NCBI GenBank assembly: GCA_018698675.1
Contig: JABIPA010000061.1
Location: 1-43,069, forward strand
Direction: 5' to 3'
Source: a bacterium
Lineage (GTDB): Bacteria > Margulisbacteria > Marinamargulisbacteria > JABIPA01
Length of the DNA stretch: 43,069 nucleotides
Numbering within the stretch: the first letter of the stretch is position 1; every line of letters begins with the position of its first letter. The position numbers and the translations under genes are program-made. This document shows positions 32,028 to 40,402 of this stretch, one piece after another. Under the pieces are notes generated by a model. It was not told the origin of the DNA and ran no database searches. It was given only the letters and a program-made list of their open reading frames with translations.

Positions 32028-32876
32028 ATGAAAATACGAAATATTAATCTTGCAGAATCACGAATAAAACACCAATCACCGAATGATGCAAGAAAAGTAA
32101 AAAACACTTCTGGATTCCGTGCAAAGCCAAACAAACCCCACAAAATAGCTGACCTTATGGGGAAAAATCCTCTCTTTAAAAAAGATAGATCTAAACATGC
32201 AAGTACAGAAGGGCACCCTGCACATACTGAAGTCAACGACTCAGGCAGTGCAAACTTTTCAAACGACCCACATATAGAACATTTCATAAAGGAATCAACA
32301 AAAACTCATGTTTCATATTTAATTAGTGAACTGGAAAATACAAAAAGCCTTTCAGTTAAAGAGTCGTGCCTTAGTGAATTGAAGGGAATTTTAGAACTCA
32401 TTAGAAAAGAAACGTTTCTGTCTGATGATGACTATCAATTTCTTAATACAGTGGCTGCTGATTCAGAAATAAACCACACCGTGCTTTCATGCAAAATAGA
32501 ATCCCACTCCGTACATAATACGTCAGGAAATTACAAAAATGCAGATTCGTCCGATAGTATCTTTAAAAGCGTTCAATACGACAATAAAACATTAACATTT
32601 GATCAAGTCTATTGTGACAATAATGAACCAAAGAAAAATCCATTCTCTGTACGATCAAACAATCCTGAAACAGGCAAACCAGTGACACTGATGTTCGTAA
32701 ATAAAAACCAATCGACACATGTACTTGGAAAAATAGATACCCAAATCAGCATCTATGAAGAAAAATGTGCTAGCGGAAGAATTAGATCAGACAAAAACGA
32801 CATGACACTTCAAGTTTTAGAATCAGAAGACTACTATATCGTCGTCAAAAGCTCTAAAAGCCCATTCAGAATTTAG
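32028..32876 (+). CDS. Orphan protein (282 aa)
   Basis: I do not recognise this protein. The first ~85 residues are basic and disordered-looking, rich in Lys, Asn, His and Pro (RKVKNTSGFRAKPNKPHK). A helical section follows (THVSYLISELENTKSLSVKE), then a beta-rich C-terminal half that ends DYYIVVKSSKSPFRI. There is no signal peptide or membrane helix. ATG 32028 is chosen over an upstream start because AAGGGG lies four bases before it. TATACT at 31985-31990 is a plausible -10. The G-run leader resembles that of the ART-like gene. The stop lies 86 bases before the sigma-factor gene, so co-transcription is possible. Confidence 0.75.
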   Translation: MKIRNINLAESRIKHQSPNDARKVKNTSGFRAKPNKPHKIADLMGKNPLFKKDRSKHASTEGHPAHTEVNDSGSANFSNDPHIEHFIKESTKTHVSYLISELENTKSLSVKESCLSELKGILELIRKETFLSDDDYQFLNTVAADSEINHTVLSCKIESHSVHNTSGNYKNADSSDSIFKSVQYDNKTLTFDQVYCDNNEPKKNPFSVRSNNPETGKPVTLMFVNKNQSTHVLGKIDTQISIYEEKCASGRIRSDKNDMTLQVLESEDYYIVVKSSKSPFRI

Positions 32877-32962
32877 ACCCTCACGCCAAAATACCACTCC
32901 ACAAGCCACGTCATCCTGTGTAACAATATTATCTCTTGTAACCAAAGGATAGAAATACACGA

Positions 32963-33541
32963 ATGACCAAAACGATGATAAATAAGTGGACCGACCAAAA
33001 TAAACGATGGACGGCTCTAATGGTTTTAACACAAGAAGGTGACTCTTCTGCGTACAACGAACTGTTATCTAGCCTTAACCGTGTATTATCTGCTTATTTT
33101 GGTAAGCGGCTTTGGGATAAAAGTTATGAAGACGATTTGATTCAAGATACTCTTATGAGTGTTCATACCTCTCGACATACTTATGACCCTTCTCAGCCAT
33201 TTACCGCTTGGTTATTTGGAATCGCTCATCACAAATTTATCGATTTTTTGAGAAAAAACAAACGCATTGTTTCCAATGAAACGTATGACGAAACTCAGTT
33301 TGAACGAATTTGTGTTAACTCCAAAAACTCGTCAATTGACTATCGGATCGATTTAGAAAAAGCATTGGAAAAACTTCCTGCTAAACAAAAAGAAGCATTA
33401 GAATCCTTTTCACTTCAAGGACACTCGTCTAAAGAGTCGTCCAAAATAATTGGGATAGGATTGTCTGCACTAAAGGTAAATGTACACAGAGGATATAAAC
33501 GATTAAAAACTATCTTAGGGGATGAATATGGAAACAACTAA
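32963..33541 (+). CDS. ECF-type RNA polymerase sigma factor
   Basis: Extracytoplasmic-function sigma factor of 192 aa, redirecting RNA polymerase to stress promoters. Region 2 is clear: DDLIQDTLMSVHTSRHTYDP with FTAWLFGIAHHKFIDFLRK for -10 recognition. Region 4 is a helix-turn-helix (LPAKQKEALESFSLQGHSSKESSKIIGIGLSALKV in pieces) for -35 binding. There is no region 3 and no C-terminal extension. The stop overlaps the next gene by 14 to 20 bases, which encodes an NrsF-type membrane protein, the usual anti-sigma partner. Confidence 0.93.
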   Translation: MTKTMINKWTDQNKRWTALMVLTQEGDSSAYNELLSSLNRVLSAYFGKRLWDKSYEDDLIQDTLMSVHTSRHTYDPSQPFTAWLFGIAHHKFIDFLRKNKRIVSNETYDETQFERICVNSKNSSIDYRIDLEKALEKLPAKQKEALESFSLQGHSSKESSKIIGIGLSALKVNVHRGYKRLKTILGDEYGNN

Positions 33542-34169
33542 ACTTATACATTCTTTAAGCAAAAATCTAAAACCTGTTCGTCGTCTAATGAGCCCGATTA
33601 AACGAGCGATTATCTGGTTTGTTATTTCAATTTTATGCGTGTCTATTGGTGTTTATTGGTCAGGAATTTTACAAAAATTTACCCCTGAATCTGCAAATAC
33701 ATTTTTTATTTTAGAAAGTATCGCTATTTTATGCTTCACATTTTCGGCTTCATGCTTAGCTTTCCTTTTAAGTGTACCTGGCCGATTCAAATCAAACATG
33801 ATTTGGTATACCTTAGTACCTTTAATCAGTTGGATCATTCTACTAATAATCCAAAGTGGGGCCTTTTTTTCTATATTTTCTGTCGACTTACTTTCGTCCA
33901 CACCAGGAGGGATGTGCCCTAGAGACCTTGCCACACTTTGTGTAGTTCCTGCTCTTATTATTTTTTCTATGATTCGATTGGCAAGTCCTCAGAAAAAATC
34001 GTTAATAGGGTATATAGGGTTACTTTCCAGCTTTGGTTTAGCAGCATTTGGACTTCAGTTCACTTGTGGAGCATTGTCGTCACCGCTACATGTTCTTATG
34101 TTTCATGTGTCGCCTGCTGTAGGCCTTGCTCTTTTAGGGATTTTTCTAGGAAAAATTCTTATCAAATAA
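33528..34169 (+). CDS. NrsF-family (DUF1109) membrane anti-sigma factor
   Basis: Inner-membrane protein with six hydrophobic helices and a short cytosolic N-terminus containing LKPVRRLMSPIKRA, the conserved LKPVRR segment of NrsF. These proteins hold their cognate ECF sigma factor at the membrane until an oxidative or metal signal is sensed. Conserved-looking cysteines occur in the periplasmic loops (GGMCPRDLATLC). I prefer ATG 33528, six bases after GGGG, to ATG 33522, which abuts the G-run. The overlap with the sigma gene implies coupled translation. Confidence 0.85.
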   Translation: METTKLIHSLSKNLKPVRRLMSPIKRAIIWFVISILCVSIGVYWSGILQKFTPESANTFFILESIAILCFTFSASCLAFLLSVPGRFKSNMIWYTLVPLISWIILLIIQSGAFFSIFSVDLLSSTPGGMCPRDLATLCVVPALIIFSMIRLASPQKKSLIGYIGLLSSFGLAAFGLQFTCGALSSPLHVLMFHVSPAVGLALLGIFLGKILIK

Positions 34170-34244
34170 ACGTCCTTTTACAAATCTCCAGAGTTCATTC
34201 TACGTAATTCCGTGCTAGTTTGAGTAGGTAGTTTGGACTAACCT

Positions 34245-35369
34245 TTATCTGTTCATATCACGACATTCAACGACGTTTAGTTGTCTGTTATCTGAATCAT
34301 ACTTAGTCTTTATTGAAACGACTTCATATGACGTTGGCATAACCACCCATCCTTTTTCGGATAAAAAGATTGCAAAGGGATCTGAAGACACAGCATCCAA
34401 CGTTTCTAGTTTAAAAATAACAGGAACCGTATCCTCTTCAAATTGAACACAATTTTCGGCGTCTTCCATCGATTCACTCGTGTTCATAAACCCTCGCTCA
34501 GAAAAAACAGATCCAAGCTCTAGCCGAGAAAACAGTGTTTTTGATAAATCATCTCCTCGATAAAAAAAACGAGGCTGTAGCGTTGGGCTTAACGACGGAT
34601 TATCGGTCTCTCGAAAACTGTTTATGGCTTGCGAGACCATTAAAATATGCTGGAGAACATCTCTAACTTTTTCAGAAAAGGGTCTCGCAGGGTCCTGACC
34701 GTCAACTCGTTCTCGAAATTTTTCCAATTCCCCTCTCATTAAACAATTTGTAAATTGATACAACCCAGCAGAATATGATTCTGCCACAGATTTTAATACG
34801 TTAAAGCTTTCGATTCTATCGGATAGAAAAAGAGAGTTATTCTTAACTGATTGAGTATATGCTTCTATAAACTTTGTCGATACCTTTAAAGATTTAAACT
34901 CAATATCATCAATTAACTCATCAAGAGCGATAAGGTCATTGGATTCCCTTCCAACGTATAACTTCCCATCGGCCTCTTCGACTCTAAACGTTCCTCCGCT
35001 CACTATCGATTCTAAGTGCGTTCCCATATTTACTGATTCAGGAACACCATTCGACGCATCTAATCGAGAAGACGTTAAACTGGCTGAAGGAAACGAAGGA
35101 ATAAACTCAATAAACTCTGTAGGTACAGATGAATATACTGGTGACGGGAGAGGATTATAAAAATCCCCCAAAAATACATCTAAAATCTCTTTTAAATCCC
35201 CAGTAACTTGATGAACTTCACTTAGACTTGCCGACGTATATTTATTGTCTGCATATAGCGCAGAACTGTTTGTAGCTACCCCCTTAGTAGATTGAAATTT
35301 AGAAGAGAAGTCTCGGGATCCAATTCCCGAGACCTCTTGTGATGACAATCGTTGTTCACCAACGCTCAT
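34245..35369 (-). CDS. ADP-ribosyltransferase-like orphan protein (374 aa)
   Basis: The C-terminal ~170 residues have the layout of R-S-E class ADP-ribosyltransferases. A helical region leads to FFYRGDD (Arg271), then GSVFSERGFMNTSES, where N296-T297-S298 stands for the STS motif, then SEKGWVVMPTSYEVVSI, which aligns with the ExE loop (normally E-x-E-V-L-x-P). Glu338 is present, but the position of the catalytic second Glu is Trp341, so the toxin may be inactive, differently specific, or misaligned here. Residues 1-200 are Ser-rich and unrecognised. There is no signal peptide. A six-G ribosome-binding site sits four bases from the ATG. The gene starts 31 bases after the alpha-carbonic anhydrase on the same strand. 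Confidence 0.7.
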   Translation of the reverse strand: MSVGEQRLSSQEVSGIGSRDFSSKFQSTKGVATNSSALYADNKYTSASLSEVHQVTGDLKEILDVFLGDFYNPLPSPVYSSVPTEFIEFIPSFPSASLTSSRLDASNGVPESVNMGTHLESIVSGGTFRVEEADGKLYVGRESNDLIALDELIDDIEFKSLKVSTKFIEAYTQSVKNNSLFLSDRIESFNVLKSVAESYSAGLYQFTNCLMRGELEKFRERVDGQDPARPFSEKVRDVLQHILMVSQAINSFRETDNPSLSPTLQPRFFYRGDDLSKTLFSRLELGSVFSERGFMNTSESMEDAENCVQFEEDTVPVIFKLETLDAVSSDPFAIFLSEKGWVVMPTSYEVVSIKTKYDSDNRQLNVVECRDMNR

Positions 35370-35400
35370 AATACCCCCCTTATTTTTTAATCTAGTAGAC

Positions 35401-36132
35401 TTAGTCCTTTTCTATGATTTCCCGGCCGTTAATAGCTTGAATATCCCGATTATTTTTATGCATTGCTCGTTGCACCATACCAATTTGGTTTTTTGATAAT
35501 TCTGGAGAATCTTTCAAGACAACCCACGTTACCTCTTCTGTATAAGGAGGGGTCGTTAAAGATCCCGAATATGTGTAAAACGATTTTGATGCAGGCATTA
35601 GGTCCATCGCATTAATATTTGCTTTAAACGCTCGCTTTTCGCCTCTCTTTTTCGGTAATTTCCCAAGTGCTTCAAAACTTGCATTTGTTTTTCCTTCTTC
35701 ATACAAGACGCCAACGACTGCTAACTTTCCGTCTTTGGACTTATGTACAAAATGAGCTTCGACTGGATATGATTTACCTCCAATAACGTGTTCGCTATCA
35801 TGATGAAAATGAATTTGTAACAGTTCGAATTCTTTATCATTAACCATAATCATTTGTCCCTTAGTCACTCCTAATTGGACGGTATGACCAAGATTCTCAA
35901 TCGTTGCTAAATTGCCTTTGTATTTAAATGTAACTGACTTCTGCATTTCTCTTTCAACACTATTTACAATGTCAATTGGAGATTGGCTCATCATATTTTC
36001 GGCCAATGCTGTCGACGTTGAATGATCAACAGCTTCTTTTTCCGATTTTTCCTGTACCTCTGTTGCGTCTGCATAAACAGAACACCCTATTAAACCAATA
36101 CACACCATTTTTACTAATTTACTTTTTGACAT
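35401..36132 (-). CDS. Alpha-class carbonic anhydrase, periplasmic
   Basis: Zinc enzyme for CO2/bicarbonate interconversion in the periplasm. A signal peptide is visible (LVKMVCIGLIGCSVYADA, cleaved after about 20 residues). The catalytic core has QSPIDIVNS, ENLGHTVQL (proton-shuttle His), IHFHHDSEH and EAHFVHKS (together the three zinc histidines) and SGSLTTPPYTEEVTWVVL. The N-terminal W-Y stretch usual before QSPI is absent; only ~28 residues separate the signal peptide from QSPI. I chose ATG 36132 with GGAGG six bases upstream over a GTG at 36144. Probably co-transcribed with the ART-like gene behind it. Confidence 0.92.
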   Translation of the reverse strand: MSKSKLVKMVCIGLIGCSVYADATEVQEKSEKEAVDHSTSTALAENMMSQSPIDIVNSVEREMQKSVTFKYKGNLATIENLGHTVQLGVTKGQMIMVNDKEFELLQIHFHHDSEHVIGGKSYPVEAHFVHKSKDGKLAVVGVLYEEGKTNASFEALGKLPKKRGEKRAFKANINAMDLMPASKSFYTYSGSLTTPPYTEEVTWVVLKDSPELSKNQIGMVQRAMHKNNRDIQAINGREIIEKD

Positions 36133-36169
36133 TTTTTCCTCCACATTTTTTCATACTTCATTTATATAT

Positions 36170-36202
36170 TTCTAACGTTCACCTATACCTCTATCGTTAG
36201 AA
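36170..36202 (-). promoter_or_regulatory. Inverted repeat upstream of the alpha-carbonic anhydrase gene
   Basis: TTCTAACG (36170-36177) and CGTTAGAA (36195-36202) are perfect 8-bp arms 17 bases apart. On the minus strand a TATAAA/TATATA -10 candidate lies just downstream (36168-36161), so the repeat spans the -35 region, where an activator or repressor would bind. Confidence 0.5.
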
Positions 36203-36312
36203 TGTTAAACATACGTATATTCTCGTTTAGAAATCTAAAAACTCGATTGTTTTGATTATCTTTTTTTTAATTTTATTGAATCAGATATTGTTAAAAGAAA
36301 GGATATGCAAGA

Positions 36313-37731
36313 TTAACATTCAACACCATGGACAGCTAATCCGCCCAAGCTTGTTTCTTTGTAGGTTCTGTTCATGTCTTCGCCCGTTTTTTTCATGGTT
36401 TTTATAACTCTATCCAAAGACACCTTTCTATAGCTCAGAGTTCTTTTTAAAGCCAAATGGGCGGCGTTTACAGCCTTTATTGCGCCCATCGCGTTTCGTT
36501 CGATACATGGAATTTGAACAAGCCCTTTAACAGGATCACATGTCATACCTAAATGATGTTCCATTGCAATTTCTGCCGCGCATTCTACTTGTTCTGGGTT
36601 TCCACCCAACAAAGCAGCTAATCCTGCGGCTGCCATAGAACTAGCAACACCTACTTCCCCCTGACATCCCATCTCCGCTCCCGAAATTGATGCATTTTCT
36701 TTAAATAGCATACCCACAGCCCCGGCCGTGAAAAAAAATACACTCAATTTTTCTTTTGTTAACGATTGTTCAAATTTATCAAAATAATGAAGAACGGATG
36801 GAATAACTCCAGCTGCCCCATTAGTTGGTGCTGTTACAACACGTCCTCCAGCTGCATTTTCTTCATTTACGGCTATTGCATACATCGACAACCAATCCAT
36901 ACCAATTGTCGATTTATTTATTTTCGTATTTGTAATTAATTCGTTATGAAGATCCTTCGCCCGGCGAAAAACATTTAGACCACCAGGTAATACACCTTCT
37001 GTCTCAATGCCTCTTTTTACACAAGACTTCATAACATTCCAAATCACATCTAATTTATCGTCAATTTGGGAGGATGTATAAGTCGACAATTCGTTTTCAC
37101 GAACAATATCGCTAATAGATAATTTATGTAACTCCGATATATCTAATAAATCATTACCCGTAGAATACACATGAGGGGGGGATTTCAATTTAGGGATAGA
37201 ATCGTTACTTTGGACAGTATCCTTTTTTTCGCTGTTTGAATCACGAGGAAGCATACTATCTTTTTTATCATTTAATTCAGGCGCCTTAAGAATACTCCCT
37301 CCACCAACGGAGTAATACGTCTCACTTTTAATCGTTTTTCCAGCCCCATCATACGCGGTAAAGGTTAATGAATTTGGATGGCCTTCTTTAAGAAAAGTCT
37401 TGTCCCAAATAATGTCGTTATCATAGTTAAAGGAAATAATTTGTGAGTTTCCGAGTTTCAACGTCTTTTGACTGGTAACTCGTTCTATAATTGTTTGATA
37501 AAGGTCTTCGTCTACTCGCTCTGGAGTTTCTCCCATAAGTCCCAATAAAACGGCTCGATCAGTTCCATGACCTTTCCCCGTTAAACAAAGAGACCCGTTC
37601 AGCCGAATCGAAAGTCTTTGAATATCAAGATTGTCTTCCCCATCAATAAATAACTTTGCTGCTTTCATTGGGCCCACTGTATGAGAACTCGAAGGGCCTA
37701 TTCCAATTTTAAATAACTCAAAAATACTCAT
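36313..37731 (-). CDS. sdaA: L-serine dehydratase, single-chain iron-sulfur type
   Basis: Deaminates L-serine to pyruvate and ammonia using a 4Fe-4S cluster. The beta domain begins with the family [16 protein letters not shown] motif. The alpha domain has Cys356 (EMGCQGEVG), Cys398 (GMTCDPVKG) and Cys409 ([10 protein letters not shown]), spaced 42 and 11 residues, exactly as the cluster ligands of the Legionella enzyme. Length 472 aa. Between the domains (about residues 150-190) is a low-complexity polar insertion rich in Lys, Asp and Ser, longer than usual. AGAGGG lies five to six bases before the ATG. Monocistronic. Confidence 0.95.
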   Translation of the reverse strand: MSIFELFKIGIGPSSSHTVGPMKAAKLFIDGEDNLDIQRLSIRLNGSLCLTGKGHGTDRAVLLGLMGETPERVDEDLYQTIIERVTSQKTLKLGNSQIISFNYDNDIIWDKTFLKEGHPNSLTFTAYDGAGKTIKSETYYSVGGGSILKAPELNDKKDSMLPRDSNSEKKDTVQSNDSIPKLKSPPHVYSTGNDLLDISELHKLSISDIVRENELSTYTSSQIDDKLDVIWNVMKSCVKRGIETEGVLPGGLNVFRRAKDLHNELITNTKINKSTIGMDWLSMYAIAVNEENAAGGRVVTAPTNGAAGVIPSVLHYFDKFEQSLTKEKLSVFFFTAGAVGMLFKENASISGAEMGCQGEVGVASSMAAAGLAALLGGNPEQVECAAEIAMEHHLGMTCDPVKGLVQIPCIERNAMGAIKAVNAAHLALKRTLSYRKVSLDRVIKTMKKTGEDMNRTYKETSLGGLAVHGVEC

Positions 37732-37927
37732 ATGAACCCTCTACTATCTGCGGGAATCTTTTACATATATAAAACGCACTTAACCGTTAATCCTAGAAAT
37801 TTCATAATAACATATTCATAAGGTATAAAATATAAAAATATTATCTACTCAATTTGTGGGTAAAACCTAGATAAATCTATTATAAAATTGGAATTTTCAA
37901 AAAGACTAGCTACACTAATGAGTACTT

Positions 37928-38575
37928 ATGACAAATACAAATGCATCTTCTTATCAACACTTACTCCGTAACAATAAAACTTGGGTAGATAGTAAAACTA
38001 ACAACGATCCAACCTATTTTAATGACCTATCCAAAGGGCAGTCTCCAGAGTTTTTATACATTGGCTGTAGTGACAGTCGACTCCCTATTAATATGATGAC
38101 AAACACAGATCCAGGCCATATATTTTTGCACCGAAATATAGCAAATATGGTTCATCAAAACGATGCGAATCTTGAATCCGTTCTTGAATATGCGATACAT
38201 TCGCTACATGTCAAAACGATCATTGTTGCAGGTCATCATAAATGTGGTGGAGTTGCAGCTGCCTTAGGTCCTAAAACAGAAGGCGTTATCGAAGATTGGA
38301 TTAGGCCTATTCGGTCCGTTTACGCCGACAATAAAAAAGAATTGGACGAACATGCGTGTACGGCAGATCGACTATCTGAATTAAACGTAATTGCTCAAAT
38401 TAAATCATTAACTCAAACGCGCCCTTTTTTAAAAGCACTTAGTACAAAGAACGCACCTAATCTTGTTGGATGGGTTTTACAATTAGAAACAGGGCTAATT
38501 AAAGACATTCCTTTGCCTTTGGATGAATGGAAAAAAGATGAGATTTTACCTCAAACTTTCGTCAATACTCCATAA
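37928..38575 (+). CDS. Beta-class carbonic anhydrase
   Basis: Cytosolic zinc carbonic anhydrase supplying bicarbonate for carboxylases. Zinc ligands are Cys47 (in CSDSRLP, with the Asp49-Arg51 dyad), His103 and Cys106 (in GHHKCGGV). Length 215 aa is typical for the CynT/Can branch. TACACT lies 11 bases before the ATG, and no good Shine-Dalgarno is visible, so the leader is very short. It is divergent from sdaA. Confidence 0.95.
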   Translation: MTNTNASSYQHLLRNNKTWVDSKTNNDPTYFNDLSKGQSPEFLYIGCSDSRLPINMMTNTDPGHIFLHRNIANMVHQNDANLESVLEYAIHSLHVKTIIVAGHHKCGGVAAALGPKTEGVIEDWIRPIRSVYADNKKELDEHACTADRLSELNVIAQIKSLTQTRPFLKALSTKNAPNLVGWVLQLETGLIKDIPLPLDEWKKDEILPQTFVNTP

Positions 38576-38862
38576 TTTTTAGATAGTTATCCAGAAATTT
38601 TAATCGTTTTGTCTCCAAAATATTTTGTTGAAAAACTCTATATTTGCCCCCCCTCAGGGTCGAACTAGGTATTCAACATTTATCAAATGCCCACTTTTTT
38701 TTTTGCTTAAACATTTTAATTTTAATTTTTCTATTAATTTTTAAAAACAACCTTTTCAATCCAACTTTCAAATAGAAAAGTCGAAAAGATTATATTTAAT
38801 TAATCACTATCACTTATATCTAATCATTCAAAATAATTATTTGTATCCTAAGGAATTATTTA
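38576..38862. other. AT-rich gap between carbonic anhydrase and tRNA
   Basis: No open frame or hairpin terminator that I can support. There is a C-run with CCCTCAGGG near 38648-38660 and long T and A stretches. Confidence 0.5.
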
Positions 38863-38939
38863 TGGTGGGCGGTACAAGAATCGAACTTGTGACCTCTTGC
38901 ATGTCAAGCAAGCACTCTAGCCAACTGAGCTAACCGCCC
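38863..38939 (-). tRNA. tRNA-Val (anticodon GAC)
   Basis: On the minus strand the acceptor stem GGGCGGT/ACCGCCC, anticodon stem CTTGC/GCAAG with loop TTGACAT (anticodon GAC), T loop TTCGATT and encoded ACCA form a complete cloverleaf of 77 bases. The acceptor stem is identical to that of the tRNA-Val(TAC) at 3.0 kb. Confidence 0.97.
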
Positions 38940-39034
38940 TCGTGTAACATTACCTCAATAGGCACTGTCCAAGAAGAAGGATTATTGTACCATTTAGTAT
39001 TCTGTTTGGGGAGATGAGATATTTCACATTTAGA

Positions 39035-40057
39035 CTATGTAGATGTATTTAGAATATTTTTCCAAGCGCCTATTAGAACATCTTTCTCTATTTTTTTCGA
39101 ATATTGCTGACTAATATAAGCAGATGCCTTTCTTCCTTTTTCTTGGTAATACAATTCATTGTTTTTATAATCAGATAAGATTGCTTTAATCGTTTCAGCC
39201 ATCCCTACCGTATCCCAAATTTCAAAAGGGTAGCTAAATTCGGGCTTCATATATTCTTTGGCTCCGTTCCCATGATACCCAACGACTAAGCAGCCACATG
39301 CCATAGCCTCTGCTGGGGGAAGAGGCAGCCCTTCTGGGAATCCAAAGCTCAAAAACAAAAGAGACTCTCTTAGCAAGAGACTAACTTCTTCTTCTGTTTT
39401 GTTCTCAATTTCAACTATCTCAATATCTTTTAAATCAAGATTAAATTTTAATAAATTTATTAGATGTTTCGCATGATCTGAGTTTTTTCTTGGCATAAAA
39501 GATATTATCGGTTTTTTTTCCTTCTTATATTTAAAACATTCCGCATTTAAAGACCATTTTACTCGATAAATTGGGAGTGAGGGAAACGCAAAAGACAGAT
39601 GGCTCTGAGTATCTTCTGAAATACATAAACAAGCAATAATATTTTTATCTGCATAACTCCCTTTTAAGTTGCCTATGTTCGTTGAGTAATTACTAAATGT
39701 ATAGTACGCATTTTGATTAAAAATGACTTTTTTGTGACCTGGAGCAAACTGTTCAAAATTAGGCCCATATATTTCAGGAATGACAACAATATCTTGGTCT
39801 GTCATTTGATATTCTTGCCCGCTAGGAAGTAGTATTTTTTCTGGCCATACAGGTGTTTTTCTAAAACGATTTACTCCTGAAAGTTTATAATAAGCAATAG
39901 GAGCTTGATGTTCAAACCATTGGCATATAAATCCATTTTTTGGATGTAAAACATAAACTTCAAACCCATTATTATGAAGTAATTCTACATGTTGATAAAT
40001 TACCTTAATCCCACCAATAGCGCTTGTTTCACAAGGGCAATAATAAAAAATTTTCAT
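39035..40057 (-). CDS. Glycosyltransferase, GT-B fold (GT4-like)
   Basis: Retaining glycosyltransferase of 340 aa. The N-terminal part has the GGIKVIYQH loop that binds the nucleotide sugar. The C-terminal half has EGLPLPPAEAMACGCLVVGYHGNG, the E-x7-E donor-binding motif of GT4 enzymes. Donor and acceptor are unknown; work on surface polysaccharide or a secondary glycan is likely. AAAGGA lies six bases before the ATG. It is divergent from a methyltransferase gene, a pairing common in polysaccharide loci, but no other such genes are nearby. Confidence 0.85.
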   Translation of the reverse strand: MKIFYYCPCETSAIGGIKVIYQHVELLHNNGFEVYVLHPKNGFICQWFEHQAPIAYYKLSGVNRFRKTPVWPEKILLPSGQEYQMTDQDIVVIPEIYGPNFEQFAPGHKKVIFNQNAYYTFSNYSTNIGNLKGSYADKNIIACLCISEDTQSHLSFAFPSLPIYRVKWSLNAECFKYKKEKKPIISFMPRKNSDHAKHLINLLKFNLDLKDIEIVEIENKTEEEVSLLLRESLLFLSFGFPEGLPLPPAEAMACGCLVVGYHGNGAKEYMKPEFSYPFEIWDTVGMAETIKAILSDYKNNELYYQEKGRKASAYISQQYSKKIEKDVLIGAWKNILNTST

Positions 40058-40162
40058 TTCTTTTCCTTTCTACTTTTACGCAACAGATTCTTTTCTGTTA
40101 AAAAAATTTAATCCCTTATTATCAATAACAAACCAAAAATACCTGAGCGGCCTGGATCTCTA

Positions 40163-40402
40163 TTGAAACCCATTCAACTTAGATACAGAACATTTAACAA
40201 TCAAATTTTGAACTTGAAATTACAATTACTTTACCATTTCATACTCAATCTGAGGAGTGTATATACGTTGAGTTTTTCCCGACACTTGTCTATTCGATTT
40301 CTATTTAAATATATCCCTAAAACTTTACCATTTGTTAAGGAGTTGTTAATATTTTGGCTAATTCGTTCCCATCATGAAATTCTTAAAAAAAAGGAAAAAT
40401 AG
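40163..40402 (+). CDS. Doubtful small basic membrane protein (79 aa)
   Basis: A frame from TTG 40163 whose stop immediately precedes the methyltransferase start. The product is very basic with hydrophobic stretches (LQLLYHFILNL, LPFVKELLIFWLI) and ends EILKKKEK. No family is recognised. The tight junction favours a real upstream cistron; the weak start and lack of homology speak against it. It may be the remnant of a longer glycan-synthesis gene. Confidence 0.25.
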   Translation: MKPIQLRYRTFNNQILNLKLQLLYHFILNLRSVYTLSFSRHLSIRFLFKYIPKTLPFVKELLIFWLIRSHHEILKKKEK

